Assembly: GCF_030867145.1 (NCBI RefSeq)
Contig: NC_134426.1
Span: 1,488,001-1,552,000 of the forward strand
Reading direction: 5' to 3'
Origin: Opisthocomus hoazin
Lineage: Eukaryota; Chordata; Aves; Opisthocomiformes; Opisthocomidae
DNA length: 64,000 bases
Position 1 is the first letter of the stretch, and each line of letters begins with the position of its first letter. Position numbers and translations under genes: made by a program. Under the pieces are notes generated by a model that had not been told where the DNA came from, did not search any database, and saw nothing but the letters and a program-made list of their open reading frames with translations. Shown here one piece after another: positions 24,640-35,971 of this stretch.

Positions 24640-24985
24640 TCAACCCAGGGAACCGCAGGCTGTACAAGGTCACTTTGGCATTTCTGTGCACCTAAAAAAG
24701 AACATGTCCAAAAGCAGTCAGCATGGATTGATGATGGATCAATCATGACTCTCAAACCTGATTGCCATCATGATGAAGTATCAGCATTTGTGGATGAGTA
24801 AAGAACAGTGGATGCCATTTTTGACCCTTCTGACATGGTTTCCCTCAATGTTCTTTTTCCCAGGTTAGGCCATTACAGTCTGGATGGGTTGACAAAGAAA
24901 TGGGTAAACAAACAGTTGGATGATCATCTGAAAGAGCAGTGGTGAAGGAGGCATGCCCTACCTGGAGTTCACTGGGATGTACTTG
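24640..24985 (+). mobile_element. Old CR1 reverse-transcriptase fragment
   Basis: Worn match to CR1 RT: CAGCATGGATT (24719), then TGATTGCCATCATGATGAAG (24759), then GTGGATGAGTAAAGAACAGTGG, as in the young copies. Many small gaps. Confidence 0.55.
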
Positions 24986-25089
24986 GACACTGTGGGGCAG
25001 CAGAGGGAATTATCCTTGACTCCTCATGGTTTTCTTCCCAAGCTCCACTTCACTCCTAACTCCTAACACCCAAGTGTCATAGGGAGGAT

Positions 25090-25400
25090 GTGGAATGGGA
25101 GTGGCAGTCAGTTCATAACACTTTGTTTCTGAAATTCTCCATTGTGGCTCTTTCCCACTGGCCTCAATTCTCCACAAACTGCTGCAGAGTGGATCCTTTC
25201 CACAGGGTACAGTCCTTCAGGAACAGGCTGTTCCAGCATGGGTCCCCCACAGGCCACAGGGCCTGCCAGAAAACCTGCACCTTCATGGGCTTCTCTCCAT
25301 ATGCAGTGGTTTCTGCCAGGATCCTGCTCCACCGAGGTCCTCCATGGGCTGCAGCTCTCACTATCCTAAGGGATAAAGGCCAGCCCAACATTGCTTCTCT
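25090..25400 (-). mobile_element. Repeat of the 'GGAGCAG…AAGGACTG' family, minus orientation
   Basis: The reverse complement shows the same ~30-bp cadence as 34.3-34.6 kb on the plus strand (units ending CTGTGG..GGA then CCAGAGCAG). This is probably part of an avian LTR element. Confidence 0.5.
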
Positions 25401-25559
25401 TCTGGACCAGACCACCAGATGTCCTGGAGGATGGCTGTTTGCTGAGCCCATGGGAGTAAAGAAAACTCCATGCTTGTAACACAACACTGTATTGCTATTG
25501 CTCATCCATGTTTGCCCAGTGTCAAGGCCTTCTCTGTTTCTCACTCTGCTCCCTTGTAA

Positions 25560-25965
25560 CAAATATGTAGGCAGATGGAAAAAAGTTGAGAGGGGACACA
25601 GCCAGGACAGCTGATCCAAACTACCCAGAGGGATATTCCATACCATATGACCTCATGCTCAGGAAGAAAAGCTTGGGACAGAGGAAGAAGGATGTGGAGG
25701 TTTTGATTGTTCAAGGATTCTGCTGCTCGGAGAGAGGCAGAGCATCTGTCTGCTTGTGGGACGTGGTGAAAGATGGTCTTTGTTTAACTTGGTGAGGCTT
25801 TTAAAATTTCTTCTCTTCACCTATTAAACTGTTCTTCTCTTGAGCTGAAACTTTTCACACTTTATTTTTTCCTGTTCTCTGTCCTGTCCCACTGGGGAAG
25901 AGGAGGGAAGAGTGAGAAGCTGCTGGGCTATTGGCCAGAGTCACCCCACCACAGCAAGGAATTTG
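25560..25965 (+). mobile_element. Avian endogenous-retrovirus LTR
   Basis: Contains the landmarks of a common bird LTR family in order: AGGGATATTCCATACCATATGAC (25628), CACCTATTAAACTGTTCTTCT (25818) near the polyadenylation region, and CTGTCCCACTGGGGAAGAGG (25882). The same family is represented by the much better preserved LTR at 42.9-43.3 kb. Confidence 0.7.
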
Positions 25966-27326
25966 TTGATAACTGGGAAAGAGTTTGGTGCGGGGCCGCC
26001 AAGATGCTCAGAGGCTCAAGCACTTGTCTGGCAGGAGAAATTGAGGGCAAGGGTCTTCTTTAGCCTGAAGAGTGGAAGAGCTCAAGAATCTCATGACAGG
26101 CTTTCTGTCCCTGTGCAAAGTCTCCATGAAGATGGAGCCAGTCTTGTTACCATGGTGCTTGGCAGGAGGATTACAGACAATAGTAAGATGTGGAACAAAG
26201 AAAGATTCAGGATAGAGAAAAGGAAAGTATTGCTGTCCACGAGGGCATCCAACATACAAACATTTCAGTAAGTCTTCCAGAGATGTAGTGCCATCTCTGT
26301 CCTTGGAAGCTTTCCAGTCACCACTGGATCAAGCCTTGAGCAATGTGGTCTGACTCCATAGCTGGCCCTAATGTGAATGCAAGGCCAGACCAGAGACCTC
26401 CTCCAGTCCCACGAAGGAGATGGGAAACCTAAATGATACTGGGGTTCCTTCCTCTCTTGCTCTTCCCTTAAGAACACTAGTGAAAGTTCTCAGGTGACCC
26501 ACGACCATGTAAGTAAGTCAGATATTAGTACAGTCAGACCAGCTGCAGTTTTCTTGTCCTGCTCCAGGCGGTGTTGCCCAGATGCCAGGCTGCTTGACAA
26601 GTATTCCCAAAAGAGTCCAAATCAATTTCTTTACTTCCCCTTTCATTCCCTTTTCACTCTTCCTACCTCTCCAGTCCTCTTTAACCATTCTTATCCCCTC
26701 CTATGCAAAAAAATGCTGTCTTCTTTGCCATTTCCCAACTGAACCTGCATTTGATCATTTTGGACCCTCCGTTTACTGATGATTACAGCAGTGCTTTCCA
26801 GCTTGCTTAGAAACTCCATGAACACTAGTACTCTTTTCTTATCCCCAAAACTTATTTTACAGTAATGTTAGGAGCGCCATAACTCAGGAAGACCATTGGT
26901 ACACATACTTTAAAAGCCAGATTGTTGCAGGTCCTGTCCATGGGACCTTGACACACCTGGTGATTTGGCCAACAGGAACCTGAATGTTTAGAAGAAACAG
27001 AACAAGCCCATGTAGCAGAATGGGGAAGGAACTGACTGGCAAAGGAGTGCCCTGAAGAGAAGGGCCTGGGCATCATGATAGCAGATGCCATAGCAGCCAG
27101 TGGGCCTCACATTTCAGAATGAAATTGGAGAAACTGAAGAAGGTCCAGATGAGGTCTGCCAAGATGAAACGAGGGGGCCTAAAGTATGAACTGTGAGGAG
27201 AGTCTGAGGGAATTATGCATCTCTGGCCTCCTGAAGGGGAGGCATGGGTTGCCGTGGTACGAGCCTACAGCCACCTGGAGAGTTGACTGAGCCAAGCTCT
27301 CCTCTATAGTGGCAAGTGATCGTCGG
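25966..27326. other. Intergenic, traces of very old LINE sequence
   Basis: Worn CR1-like phrases appear near 26010-26270 and 27060-27300 (for example AGAAGGGCCTGGGCATC at 27057). No gene recognised. Confidence 0.4.
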
Positions 27327-27504
27327 AATCATAGGAATCATAGAATCATAGGTTGGAAAAGACCTCTTAGATCATCAAGTCCAACCATCCGCCCAATACC
27401 ACCATGCTTAGTAAATCATATCCCAAAGTGCCGTATCTACAGGTTTTTTGAACACCTCAAAACACAACGTGTAGATATGGCACTTTGGGATATGGTTTAG
27501 TAAG
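27327..27504 (-). mobile_element. CR1 3' end with an inverted fold-back arm
   Basis: 27327-27458 is a minus-strand CR1 3' end (tail AATCATAGAATCATAGG, then the 3' UTR). It is followed at 27471-27504 by the inverse complement of its own bases 27407-27440, with three mismatches over 34 bp. The two arms can form a hairpin with a 30-base loop. Confidence 0.8.
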
Positions 27505-28699
27505 ATATGACAGAAGCAACAGCCACAAAGTGCTTCTTGGGAGCTTTAGGCTGAGCTTTAAGCAAAATAAAATGGACTAGGAGGAGCATTGCTGTGATCT
27601 CTACCTTTGGATCTCTTCACATTTCATCTCCACAATGTCACAGTGAGACTGGAGGCTGCCCTAGAGACCCCCAACAGTCTCTTTCCCACCAGCCCTTCCA
27701 TGAGCCTGTGCTTTCCTACACGTTCTGCCAGAAGAGATGAAGCTGGAGATGCGGGCCTCTACATTATAGGACAACTCAGGGTGGAGTGGAGCTCAGAAGG
27801 TCTCAACTCCAGTGCCCAGTTCAAAGAGAGGCCAGCTCTGAGGTCAGACCAGCTTACACAGTAAGTGTTAGCACCCACAGAGAGAGTTTACACATGAAGC
27901 ACGCATCTAAGCCTCCAGTACAGAAATGGAGATGATGCATTTGACCAGCTCCCTGAACACAGCTATTGGTACATCAGGCCTCTTGAAATTCCTGGGAACA
28001 TCCACCTTCTACAAGCTTCCTCAGATGTCTTCCCACAGTTGGGTTGCTTTAGGCTGGAACAGAATTGAAAGTAAGGCTCTAACTTGGGTACTCTCAACTT
28101 CATTGCTAAAAGACAGTGAAGTGGAAGGGGCTCTTGTGGATGGTTGAAGGCCTTCGAGAAAGGAGCTGAAGTTAAGAGTCTGGAACTAGCATGGCCTTTA
28201 GATCACTTCTCATGTGATGTCTTTCTTCTAAACTTTCAATCACTGGCACCCAGAAACCTCACCTGTTCCTCTCCTCCCAAAACCTCACCAAGTGGTGGGA
28301 AAAAAGGAATCAGAAAGGCCCTAGGCCTCTGTGAATCAGCTGGGGTCTGGCACTTGGAGGGCCACAGCGTCATTTGCTTGTATAAGTGATCAAGAATGAG
28401 CTGGGAAGCGAGTCCGCAAGCCCAAGTCAACGAAGTCCATGTGCAGGCAAAGCTGTGTCTATGGCTGTGTTTGGAGACCAGTACACATACAGCATAGATA
28501 AAGCTATGGCTGCAACTCCGGCTTGCACTAAGACAGTCTCCTGGGCCTATGGAACAGAGGAGTGGGTGGAATCCCCAGGTGAGGCTGCTCAGGGGCAAGA
28601 AGGCCTATGGATGTTCTCAGGGCCCTGACACTGCACCCATGGGATCCCACTTGCCAGTGCCCTCAATAGGACAAACTCTCATTGCCTGATGTCCAGGGT
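27505..28699. other. Unassigned intergenic sequence
   Basis: No gene or clear transposon recognised on either strand. Confidence 0.45.
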
Positions 28700-28960
28700 C
28701 TGATCTCTGCTACTCTCCTTCCCCACCTACCTGGGGATCTGAGACATCACAACTTCATGGTCACTATGGTCAAGGCTGACACTAGTCTTTACACCCCTGG
28801 CCAGCTCATCCTCTGTTGGGACTGATCGGTGCAGATGAATATCATGGCGGATGGCCTGTTGCGCAGCTGTGCTCAGAACTTTTGTACAAACACCACTAGA
28901 AACCACATGGACTGTTTTCTTCCTCCTGTCTCACTTGGCCGGTGAATACTTGGGAGACTG
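28700..28960 (-). mobile_element. Old CR1 ORF2 scrap (endonuclease/linker region)
   Basis: Reverse-strand match to the CR1 section around plus 1985-2045 of the long copy: CTTCATGGTCACTATGGTCAAGG followed by the AGCTCATCCTCTG block. Diverged. Confidence 0.45.
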
Positions 28961-30595
28961 AGGAGTGCCCCATCAGAGCCAGGTACTGGGATTCACAGAT
29001 TTTTTCAGGACATTTAAATAAGACATTGTTCACTCCTCAGCCTGGACCTGGCTGGGATGCAGTTAGTTCTCTTCACAGCAGGCCATATGGTGATCTGCTT
29101 TGGATTTGTAACTAAACTGATAACACACCAGTGTTTTGGACACTGCTGAGCAGTCCTCACAGAGCATGAAAGCCTCCTTTTCCTCACACTCTGCCTGCCC
29201 AGCAAGTAGACTGGAGGTACAGAAGAAGTTAGCAAGGGAACAGCTGGGACAGCTCACCCCAAATGACCAAAAGAATATGAAGGATTGTTGGGGCCTGGAG
29301 CACATTATGGACAGCAAAGTTTGCGAGAGATGGGTTTTTGAGAAATCCACCAGAGACCAACACTGAGCCCTGCGGGAGAGTGGGGTGACCATGCATCAAA
29401 GGTCCCTCCTCAAAATGGCACAGACCAGGGCCCTCTCTTCTGCATCTTTTCCATCAGCACCCTGCTCTGTTCCCCCACCCTGCACACTCACACAGCTCAG
29501 CTCTACACTGGCACTTTCCTCTCCCGGGCACTTCCCAGCTCAGCCCAGTCTCTCCCCAGCTCTGCCCGCCTCCCCTACCCTCTCCCAGCCCAGCAGAGCC
29601 GCCCAGTCTGTGCTGGGCCCATGGCAGTACACACTGGCGGGTGCTGCAGAGCTCGGGACAGTCAACCCACAGCCCCAGCCCCTCTGAAGGGCACAGCATG
29701 TCCTGGAGAGCAGAGAAGGGTGTTCAGAATCCCCATCAGCCCCACGGATTGTGTTGGCCTCAAGGGCATGAGGAAACAGAAGCTAGGCACTCTCTGGCTC
29801 TCCTAAATTCATATGGTGGGTGGTCCCCAACCCTGACTGAATTTGCCCTCTCCTCTGCTCCCACCAGCCCCACTTCCCAGGACAGCAGTAGAATCTTGGC
29901 CCTGGGGGTCCTCAGGCAGCTCCCACATCTCTCCAGGACCTCTTCCTGTGACTGCTGTGTTCCCAATGACGCCCATGGCACTGCAGAGTCCTCCTTCATG
30001 GGTATGCCAATTTAGTGCTTTACATTTCATGAACTTCACCTTTGACAGCGTTTCATCTTCTGAGTCTCCATCTATTCAACCAGGGCACGTGGTGAGTCCA
30101 CATGCTCTTCTATCCTCACCCCTCCAAATTAAATTCCAGAGAGTTCAGTATATGCCATCAGTCCTGTCACAGAGGAGGAAACCTGAGGAGATAATGGAGA
30201 GCTCATGGACCATCTCCCCTGTCATTGGACAAGAAGAAGAGAGCTTTGGAATCCAGAACCCTTGGTCCAGTGTAAAACAAATGTAAAAGGATCTTAACCT
30301 CAAAACCATTGATAACCCAAAGAGAACAGACTCTTTAAAAGACCCATTCCTTGGATGTTTTCTTGGAAGCTACATTTAAGGAAGAGCCCAACCTTCAGGC
30401 ACTGCACCCAAGAGATCCCAGTCTATTGAAGCACTGCTATCTGACAGGCCACACCTGACAGAGTGTTGTGCAAGAGTCAGATACAACAGGATCAAGCCCA
30501 AAGACAAGGAATATAAACCCAGAAAATTATCTATAAGCAGGATTGACAGAAGAGAAAACAGCAGACCTGTGGCCTGAAATGAACCCTGGGAAATG
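28961..30595. other. Intergenic DNA downstream of the OR pseudogene
   Basis: No gene recognised. It includes a C-rich segment at 29450-29600. Confidence 0.45.
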
Positions 30596-31274
30596 TTAGT
30601 GTTGGTGAAACAGGATCCATTGGGTGAGTTTCCTTAGAGCATCCTTGAGCTCCCGGTTCCTTATGCTGTAGATGAGGGTGTTCAATGCTTGAGGAATCAT
30701 TGAGTAGAGAAGGGATACCACCACATCTAAGGATGGGGAGGACATGGAGGGGGGTTTCAGGCAAGCAAATGTGCCAGTGCTGGTAAACAGGGAGATCATG
30801 GCCAGGTGAGGGAAACACGTGGAAAAGGCTTTGTGCCGTCCCTGCTCAGAGGGGACACAAGCTCTGCTTCCCAGGAGGGTTCCCGTAGTGCAGGGGTCTG
30901 CAGATGGCAACATAGCTGTCATAGGTCATGATGGTGAGGAGAAAGTACTAAGCGGAGATCAACAAAACGATAAAAAAGACTTGTGCAGCACATCCCAAGT
31001 AGGAGATGGCCCTTCTGTCACAGAGGGAGTTGGCCATGGCTTTGGGGAGAATGGTGGAGATGCAGCCAAGGTCAAGGAAGGAGAGGTTGAGTAGGAAGAA
31101 GTACACGGGGGTGTGGAGGTGGTGGTCACAGGCTATGACAGTGATGATGAGGCTGTTGCTGAGGAGGGCAGCCAGGTAGATGGCCAGGAAGAGCCAGATG
31201 GTCAAGAGCTGCAGCTCCTGTGTGTCTGCCAATGCCAGGAGGAGGAACTGGGTGATGGAGCTGCTGTTGGACAT
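30596..31274 (-). pseudogene. Olfactory receptor (OR14-like) pseudogene with internal deletion
   Basis: Minus-strand class II odorant receptor, a seven-helix GPCR. It starts with an intact ATG at 31274 (MSNSSSITQFLLL) and runs through TM1 (LLSNSLIITVIACDHHLHTP), TM2 and TM3. It then meets a stop near 30948, just before the DRY-equivalent region (TYDSYVAIC, where the canonical motif is AYDRYIAIC). A second frame carries it from about 30922 to 30596. Compared with the intact gene at 35972-36895, about 90 codons are missing: the protein goes from LLGSRACV straight to SEQGRHKAFSTC, so TM4, the second extracellular loop and TM5 are gone. The end, with LNTLIYSIRNRELKDAL, is preserved. It cannot make a receptor. 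Confidence 0.9.
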
Positions 31275-31975
31275 TTGCTACCTCTGAGCACAGGGACCTG
31301 TTCTAGAGGAAAAAGACAGTGACAAAATTGGGTGAGACTTCTCAGAGCAAAGCCAGACAATTTCTAACAATATTGCTCCCCTCTCTTAATATTCCTCCCC
31401 TCCCATAACCCCCCGCCCCTGTTCCAGTTCATCTCCTTTCTCTGGTTCCTGCTGTCTTGAGTGTCTAATGATTAGCAGGACTGCGGGCTCCCAAGGAGTC
31501 AGCTCTTCCCTCCTGCAGTGGCTAGAGGGATGCTGGTTTGTGACAGCTCCAATATTCATAGAATCATAGAATCATAGAATGTTAGGGGTTGGCAGGGACC
31601 TCTGTGGGTCATCTAGTCCAACCCTCCCGCCGAAGCAGGGTCACCTACAGTAGACTGTGGAGGACCTTGTCCAGGGGGGTCTTGAATATCTCCATAGAAT
31701 GAGACTCCATGGCCTCCCTGGGCAGCCTGGTCCAGTGTTCCGTCACCCTCAGAGTGAACAAGTTCTTCCTCATGTTCAGACGGAACTTCCTGTGCCTCAG
31801 TTTGTGCCCATTGCCCCTTGTCCTGTCACTGGGCACCACTAAAAACAGTCTGACCCCGTCCTGCTGTCACCCAAACTTAAAGATATTTACAGGCATTTAC
31901 AAGGTCCCCTCGCAGCCTTCTCTTCTTCAGGCTGAACAAGCCCAGCTCCCTCAGCCTTTCCTCATAGGAGAGATG

Positions 31976-33277
31976 CTACAGTCCCCTCACCATCCTCGTA
32001 GCCATCCACTGGACTCTCTCCAGTAGCTTCTCATCTTTCTTGAAGTGGGGAGCCCAGAACTGAACAGAGTACTCCAGATGGGGCCTCACTAGGGCAGTGT
32101 AGAGGGGAAGGAGAACCTCCCTCAACCTGCTGGCCACACTCTGCTTAATGCACCCCAGGATCTCATTGGCCTTCTTGGCAGCCAGGGCACATTGCTGGCT
32201 CACGGTCAACCTATCGTCCACCAGGACACCCAGATCCCTCTCCACAGAGCTGCTCTCCAACAGGTCCACCCCGAGCCTGTACTGATGCATGGGGTTGCTC
32301 CTCCCCAGGTGCAGGACCCTGCACTTGCCCTTGTTGAAGTTCATTATGTTCCTCTCTGCCCAACTTCCCAGCCTGTCCAGGTCACGCTGAATGGCAGCAC
32401 AGCCTTCTGGTGTATCTATCACTCCTCCCAGTTTGGTGTCATCAGCAAACTTGCTGAGGGTACGTTCTAACTCTTCATCCAGGTCGTTGATGAAGAAGTT
32501 AAACAAGACTGGGCCCAGTACTGACCCCTGGGGGACACCACTAGTTATCGGCCTCCAACTAGACTCAGCGCCGCTGATGAAAACCCTCTGAGTTCTGCCA
32601 TTCAGCCAGCTCCACTTCACCAACAACTCATCCAGCCCACACTTCCTGAGCTTCCCTAGGAGGATATTATGGGAGACAGTGTCAAAAGCCTTGCTGAAGT
32701 GAAGGTAGACAACATCCACGGCTCTCCCTTCATCTACCCAGCCAGTCACACCATCGTAGAAAGCTACCAGATTGGTCAAGCATGATACCCTCTTGGTGAA
32801 TCCATGCTGACTATTCCTGATAACCTTCTTTTCCTGCACTTGCTTGATGATGACCTCTAGAATGAGTTGCTCCATCATGTTTCCCGGGATGGAGGTGAGG
32901 CAGATTGGCCTGTAGTTCCTTGGGTCCTTCTTCTTGCCCTTTTTGAAGATTGGAGTGACATTGGCTTTTCTCCTGTCCTCGGGCCCCTCTCCTGTCCTCC
33001 AGGACCTCTCAAAGATGATGGAGAGTGGCTCAGCAATGACATCCGCCAGCTCCCTCAGCACTCGTGGGTGCATTCCATCGGGGCCCATGGATTTGTGGGC
33101 ATCCAGATTGCTTAAGCAATCTCTCACGCAGTCCTCCTCAACCAAGGGAAGGTCATCCTCTCTGTAGGCTTCATCTCTTGCCTCCAGGGCCTGGGATTCC
33201 TGAGGGCCTGCCTTGGCACTGAAGACTGAAGCAAAGAAGGCATTCAGTAGCTCTGCCTTCTCTGCAACCTCTGTCAC
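31976..33277 (-). CDS. CR1 reverse transcriptase frame (433 aa)
   Basis: Open RT frame within the CR1 copy. It has the QHGFTK block, the [11 protein letters not shown] motif B, and the catalytic FADD motif (FADDTKLGG) near residue 275. It then continues through the [18 protein letters not shown] thumb region to VRGL. The N-terminal linker is lost through the internal deletion. It is a retroelement protein, not a host gene. Confidence 0.75.
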   Translation of the reverse strand: MTEVAEKAELLNAFFASVFSAKAGPQESQALEARDEAYREDDLPLVEEDCVRDCLSNLDAHKSMGPDGMHPRVLRELADVIAEPLSIIFERSWRTGEGPEDRRKANVTPIFKKGKKKDPRNYRPICLTSIPGNMMEQLILEVIIKQVQEKKVIRNSQHGFTKRVSCLTNLVAFYDGVTGWVDEGRAVDVVYLHFSKAFDTVSHNILLGKLRKCGLDELLVKWSWLNGRTQRVFISGAESSWRPITSGVPQGSVLGPVLFNFFINDLDEELERTLSKFADDTKLGGVIDTPEGCAAIQRDLDRLGSWAERNIMNFNKGKCRVLHLGRSNPMHQYRLGVDLLESSSVERDLGVLVDDRLTVSQQCALAAKKANEILGCIKQSVASRLREVLLPLYTALVRPHLEYSVQFWAPHFKKDEKLLERVQWMATRMVRGL

Positions 33278-33307
33278 CAGGACACCTGAGTTCCTCCACC
33301 ACTTGCA

Positions 33308-33730
33308 TCAGAAAGTTATCATTATGCTCTGCAGGAACCTCCTGCGTTGCGCGTGCCTGGCTGTGTGGTCTTCCCAGCTGATGTCAGGGTGGTTGAAGTC
33401 CCCCAAGAGAACCAGGGCCTGTGACTGTGAGGCTGCCTGCAGCTGCTTGTAGAAGGCCTCATCAACTTCCTCCTCCTGGTCAGGTGGCCTGTAGTGCACA
33501 CCCACAATAACGTTACCGATATGAGCCTGTCCCTTAATTCTAACGCATAAGCTCTCAACTCCTTCTTCATCTGTCCCCAGGCAAAGCTCAATACATTCCA
33601 GTTTCTCCCTCACATACAAAGCAACTCCACCACCTCTCCTTGTTGGCCTGTCTTCTCTAAAGAGTCCATAGCCATCCACAACAGCATGCCAGTCAGGCAA
33701 GTCGTCCCAGCATTTTCCTGTGATGGCCAC
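33308..33730 (-). pseudogene. CR1 endonuclease frame (140 aa fragment)
   Basis: Contains the AITGKCWDD segment (Glu of the usual ITETWWD replaced by Gly), RRGGGVALYVRE, VHYRPPDQEEEVDEAFY, and [12 protein letters not shown]. The GDFNHPDI block carries catalytic Asp and Asn. The replaced Glu predicts an inactive nuclease even before the frame break. Confidence 0.7.
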
Positions 33731-33818
33731 CAGGCCTTAGCTGTCAGCACGTATCCGTCCTGCTGTATAACGGCTTCCAGTTCCTCCTGTTTATTGCCCA
33801 TGCTACGTGCGTTGGTTA

Positions 33819-34212
33819 TGAGGAGCGGCTGAGGGAACTGAGGTTGTTTATTCTGGAGAAGAGGAAGCTGAGGGGAGACCTTATGGCTCTCCACAACTAC
33901 CTGAAACGAGGTTGTAGTGAGGCTGATGTTCGTCTCTTCTCCCAAGTAACTTGCAATAGGATGAGAGGCAATGGACTTAAGTTACATCAGGGGAGGTTTA
34001 GATTGGATATTAGTCAAAAATTTCTTTACTGAAAGAGTGGTCAGGCAGTGGAACAGACTGCCCAGAGAAGTGGTGGAGTCCCCGTCCCTGGAGGTGTTCA
34101 AAAAATGTCTGGATGTGGCACTTTGTGATATGATTTAGTAGCCATGGTGGTGTTGAGTTGACAGTTGCACTTGATCTTAGAGGTCTTTTCCAGCCTTAAT
34201 TATTCTGTGATA
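33819..34212 (+). mobile_element. CR1 LINE 3' end, head-to-head with the copy at 31.6-33.8 kb
   Basis: Plus-strand 5'-truncated CR1 that starts at AGGAGCGGCTGAGGGAACTG and ends with TTATTCTGTGATAC at about 34212. It belongs to the subfamily with the 'ACTTTGTGATATGATTTAGTAG' type of 3' end (compare 47.97 kb), not the subfamily of its minus-strand neighbour. Confidence 0.9.
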
Positions 34213-34239
34213 CCCCTGAGTCCCATGGTGAAGAGCATG

Positions 34240-35090
34240 GTGATGCAGGCTGTCCCCTCTGTAGTCCACAGTGGTCCACAGTGGAGCAGATAATCATCTG
34301 CAGCCAGGGAGGACCTCACCCTGGAGCAGGAGGCTGTGACCCCGTGGAGAGCCTGTGCTGGAGCAGGCTTGTGGCAGGACCTGTGGCCTCATGGAAAGAA
34401 GAGCCCATGCCAGAGTGGATTTTCTGGCAGGACTTGTGACCCTATGGGGGGGCCCACGCTGGAGCAGCCTGTTTTTGAAGGACTGCACCCCATGGAAGGG
34501 ACCCACACTGGAGCAGTTCGTGAAGAACTGCAGCCTGTGGGAAGGACCCACATTTCAGAAGTTCATGGAAGACTGTCTCCCATGAGAGGGTCCTCATGCT
34601 GGAGTAGGGAAGAGTGTGAGGAGTCCTCCCCCTGAGGAGGAAGGAGCGGCAGAGACAACATGTGCTGAACTGACTGCAACTCCACTCCCTGTTCCCCTGC
34701 ACTGCTTGGGGGAAGGAAGTAGAGACCCTGGGAGTGAAGCTGAGCCCAGGTAGAAGGAAGGGGTGAGGGGAAGGTGCTTTTTAGATTGGTTCTTATTTCT
34801 CTTTACCTTACTCTGACTTGATTGGTAAGAAATGAAATAAATTTCACCAAGTCGAGTCTGTTTTGCCCATGACGGTAACTGCTGAGTGATCTGCCTGTCC
34901 TTATCTTGACCCATAAGGCCTTTTTTTACTTTTATCCCCCTGTCCAGCTGAGGAGAGGGATTGATAGTGTGGTTTGGTGGGCACCTGGTGCCCCTCCACA
35001 TGCCCCCAGGAATAGCTGAAAGAATTTGTTCCCACTCAGGTTCTGTGCATGCTTGTGTCTCATATGCCAAGGCAAATAAAGACTTCTGAC
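34240..35090 (+). mobile_element. LTR-type element with ~30-bp internal repeats
   Basis: Units of the form GGAGCAG..TGAAGGACTGCACCCCATGGAAGGGACCC repeat from about 34320 to 34610. They are followed by GTGAGGAGTCCTCCCCCTGAGG, an AAATAAATTTCACC segment (34834), and TTGACCCATAAGGCC. This is the order seen in a widespread bird LTR element. Boundaries are approximate, and I see no coding capacity. Confidence 0.55.
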
Positions 35091-35971
35091 CTAGTCATTT
35101 GGTGTCCCTCCGTGGAGGGACAAACAACATCTCCAAACTTAGGTGAGAGTCCAGTGTTGGAAATGGTGGTTGTTATTGGCTGTTCGGTGATGATTGCTCT
35201 GGGACAGATTCGCCCAGGTGCTCAGCAAACACGGGCTGAGAACGTACCCTGTTCTGCTGGTCCTTCGTGCCTCTCCCAGGAAGCCCAGCTGTGATAGGAC
35301 ACAGCCATGTGCCTCCACCATGCACACTCACACACTTCATCTCTTCGCTGGTGTTTTCTCTCTGCTGCATTTTCTTGAGAAAAACATTAGAAGCAGACCT
35401 AAACCTTCAGGCACTGCCCTTAGGAGAACCCCTTTCCTGATGGAAATGCTGTTGTAAATATCAGCTCTGTCACAGAGGTGCCCATTGCTTGTTCCTGCCT
35501 CTGGCAAAGGACTGTCGTGCCGCAGGTCTATGACCAAGCTGCCAGTGCTCTCACGCCTCTCAGTAACACAAAGGCTTGGAAGGAAAGCGTGGCAGTTGAA
35601 AGAGACCACCTTGGGAAAGACCAAGTGCTGGTGCTCCCTGGCAGCATTTGCTGTGCTGGGACTCTTCTCCCCGCCACCTCTGCACGCAGGCACTGCCCCT
35701 GCAGCCCCAGAAAAGCTCTCAGACAAAAGGATCTTGGACAAATATTGACTGTGAGGTCCTGTATTTTGTTGTAAAACACAGAGCATGGCTCATCATTATG
35801 CAGTCTCTGGATGACACAAGACAGGTAGATACTAATTTAGGAATGGTATGCACAATGAAATTTCTTTATGGACAATATTGTTACAGTTTAGAAAAGCTGA
35901 AAACCAAACCAAATCAAAGAAAACCAACTACGTAAATGATATGCAGAAGAAGGTGGGCAGTTTTTTGCGTC
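35091..35971. other. 3' flank of the intact olfactory receptor
   Basis: No gene or clear transposon recognised. It probably includes the receptor's 3' UTR at its right end. Confidence 0.45.

Larger units (their letters stand above)
31557..33818 (-). mobile_element. CR1 LINE, internally deleted long copy
   Basis: Minus-strand CR1 with a 3' tail at 31557-31575 (CATAGAATCATAGAATCATAG) and 3' UTR. An RT frame lies at 31976-33277, and an endonuclease frame at 33308-33730. Against the long copy at 1-2745, about 600 bp between endonuclease and RT are missing: the junction near 33285 joins sequence equivalent to plus 1497 directly to sequence equivalent to plus 2099. It inserted about 280 bp upstream of the OR pseudogene. 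Confidence 0.92.

Noticed and set aside
29385-29687. 100-codon Ser/Pro-rich frame
   Set aside because: It is a product of a C-rich stretch. The opposite strand is equally open and there is no homology.
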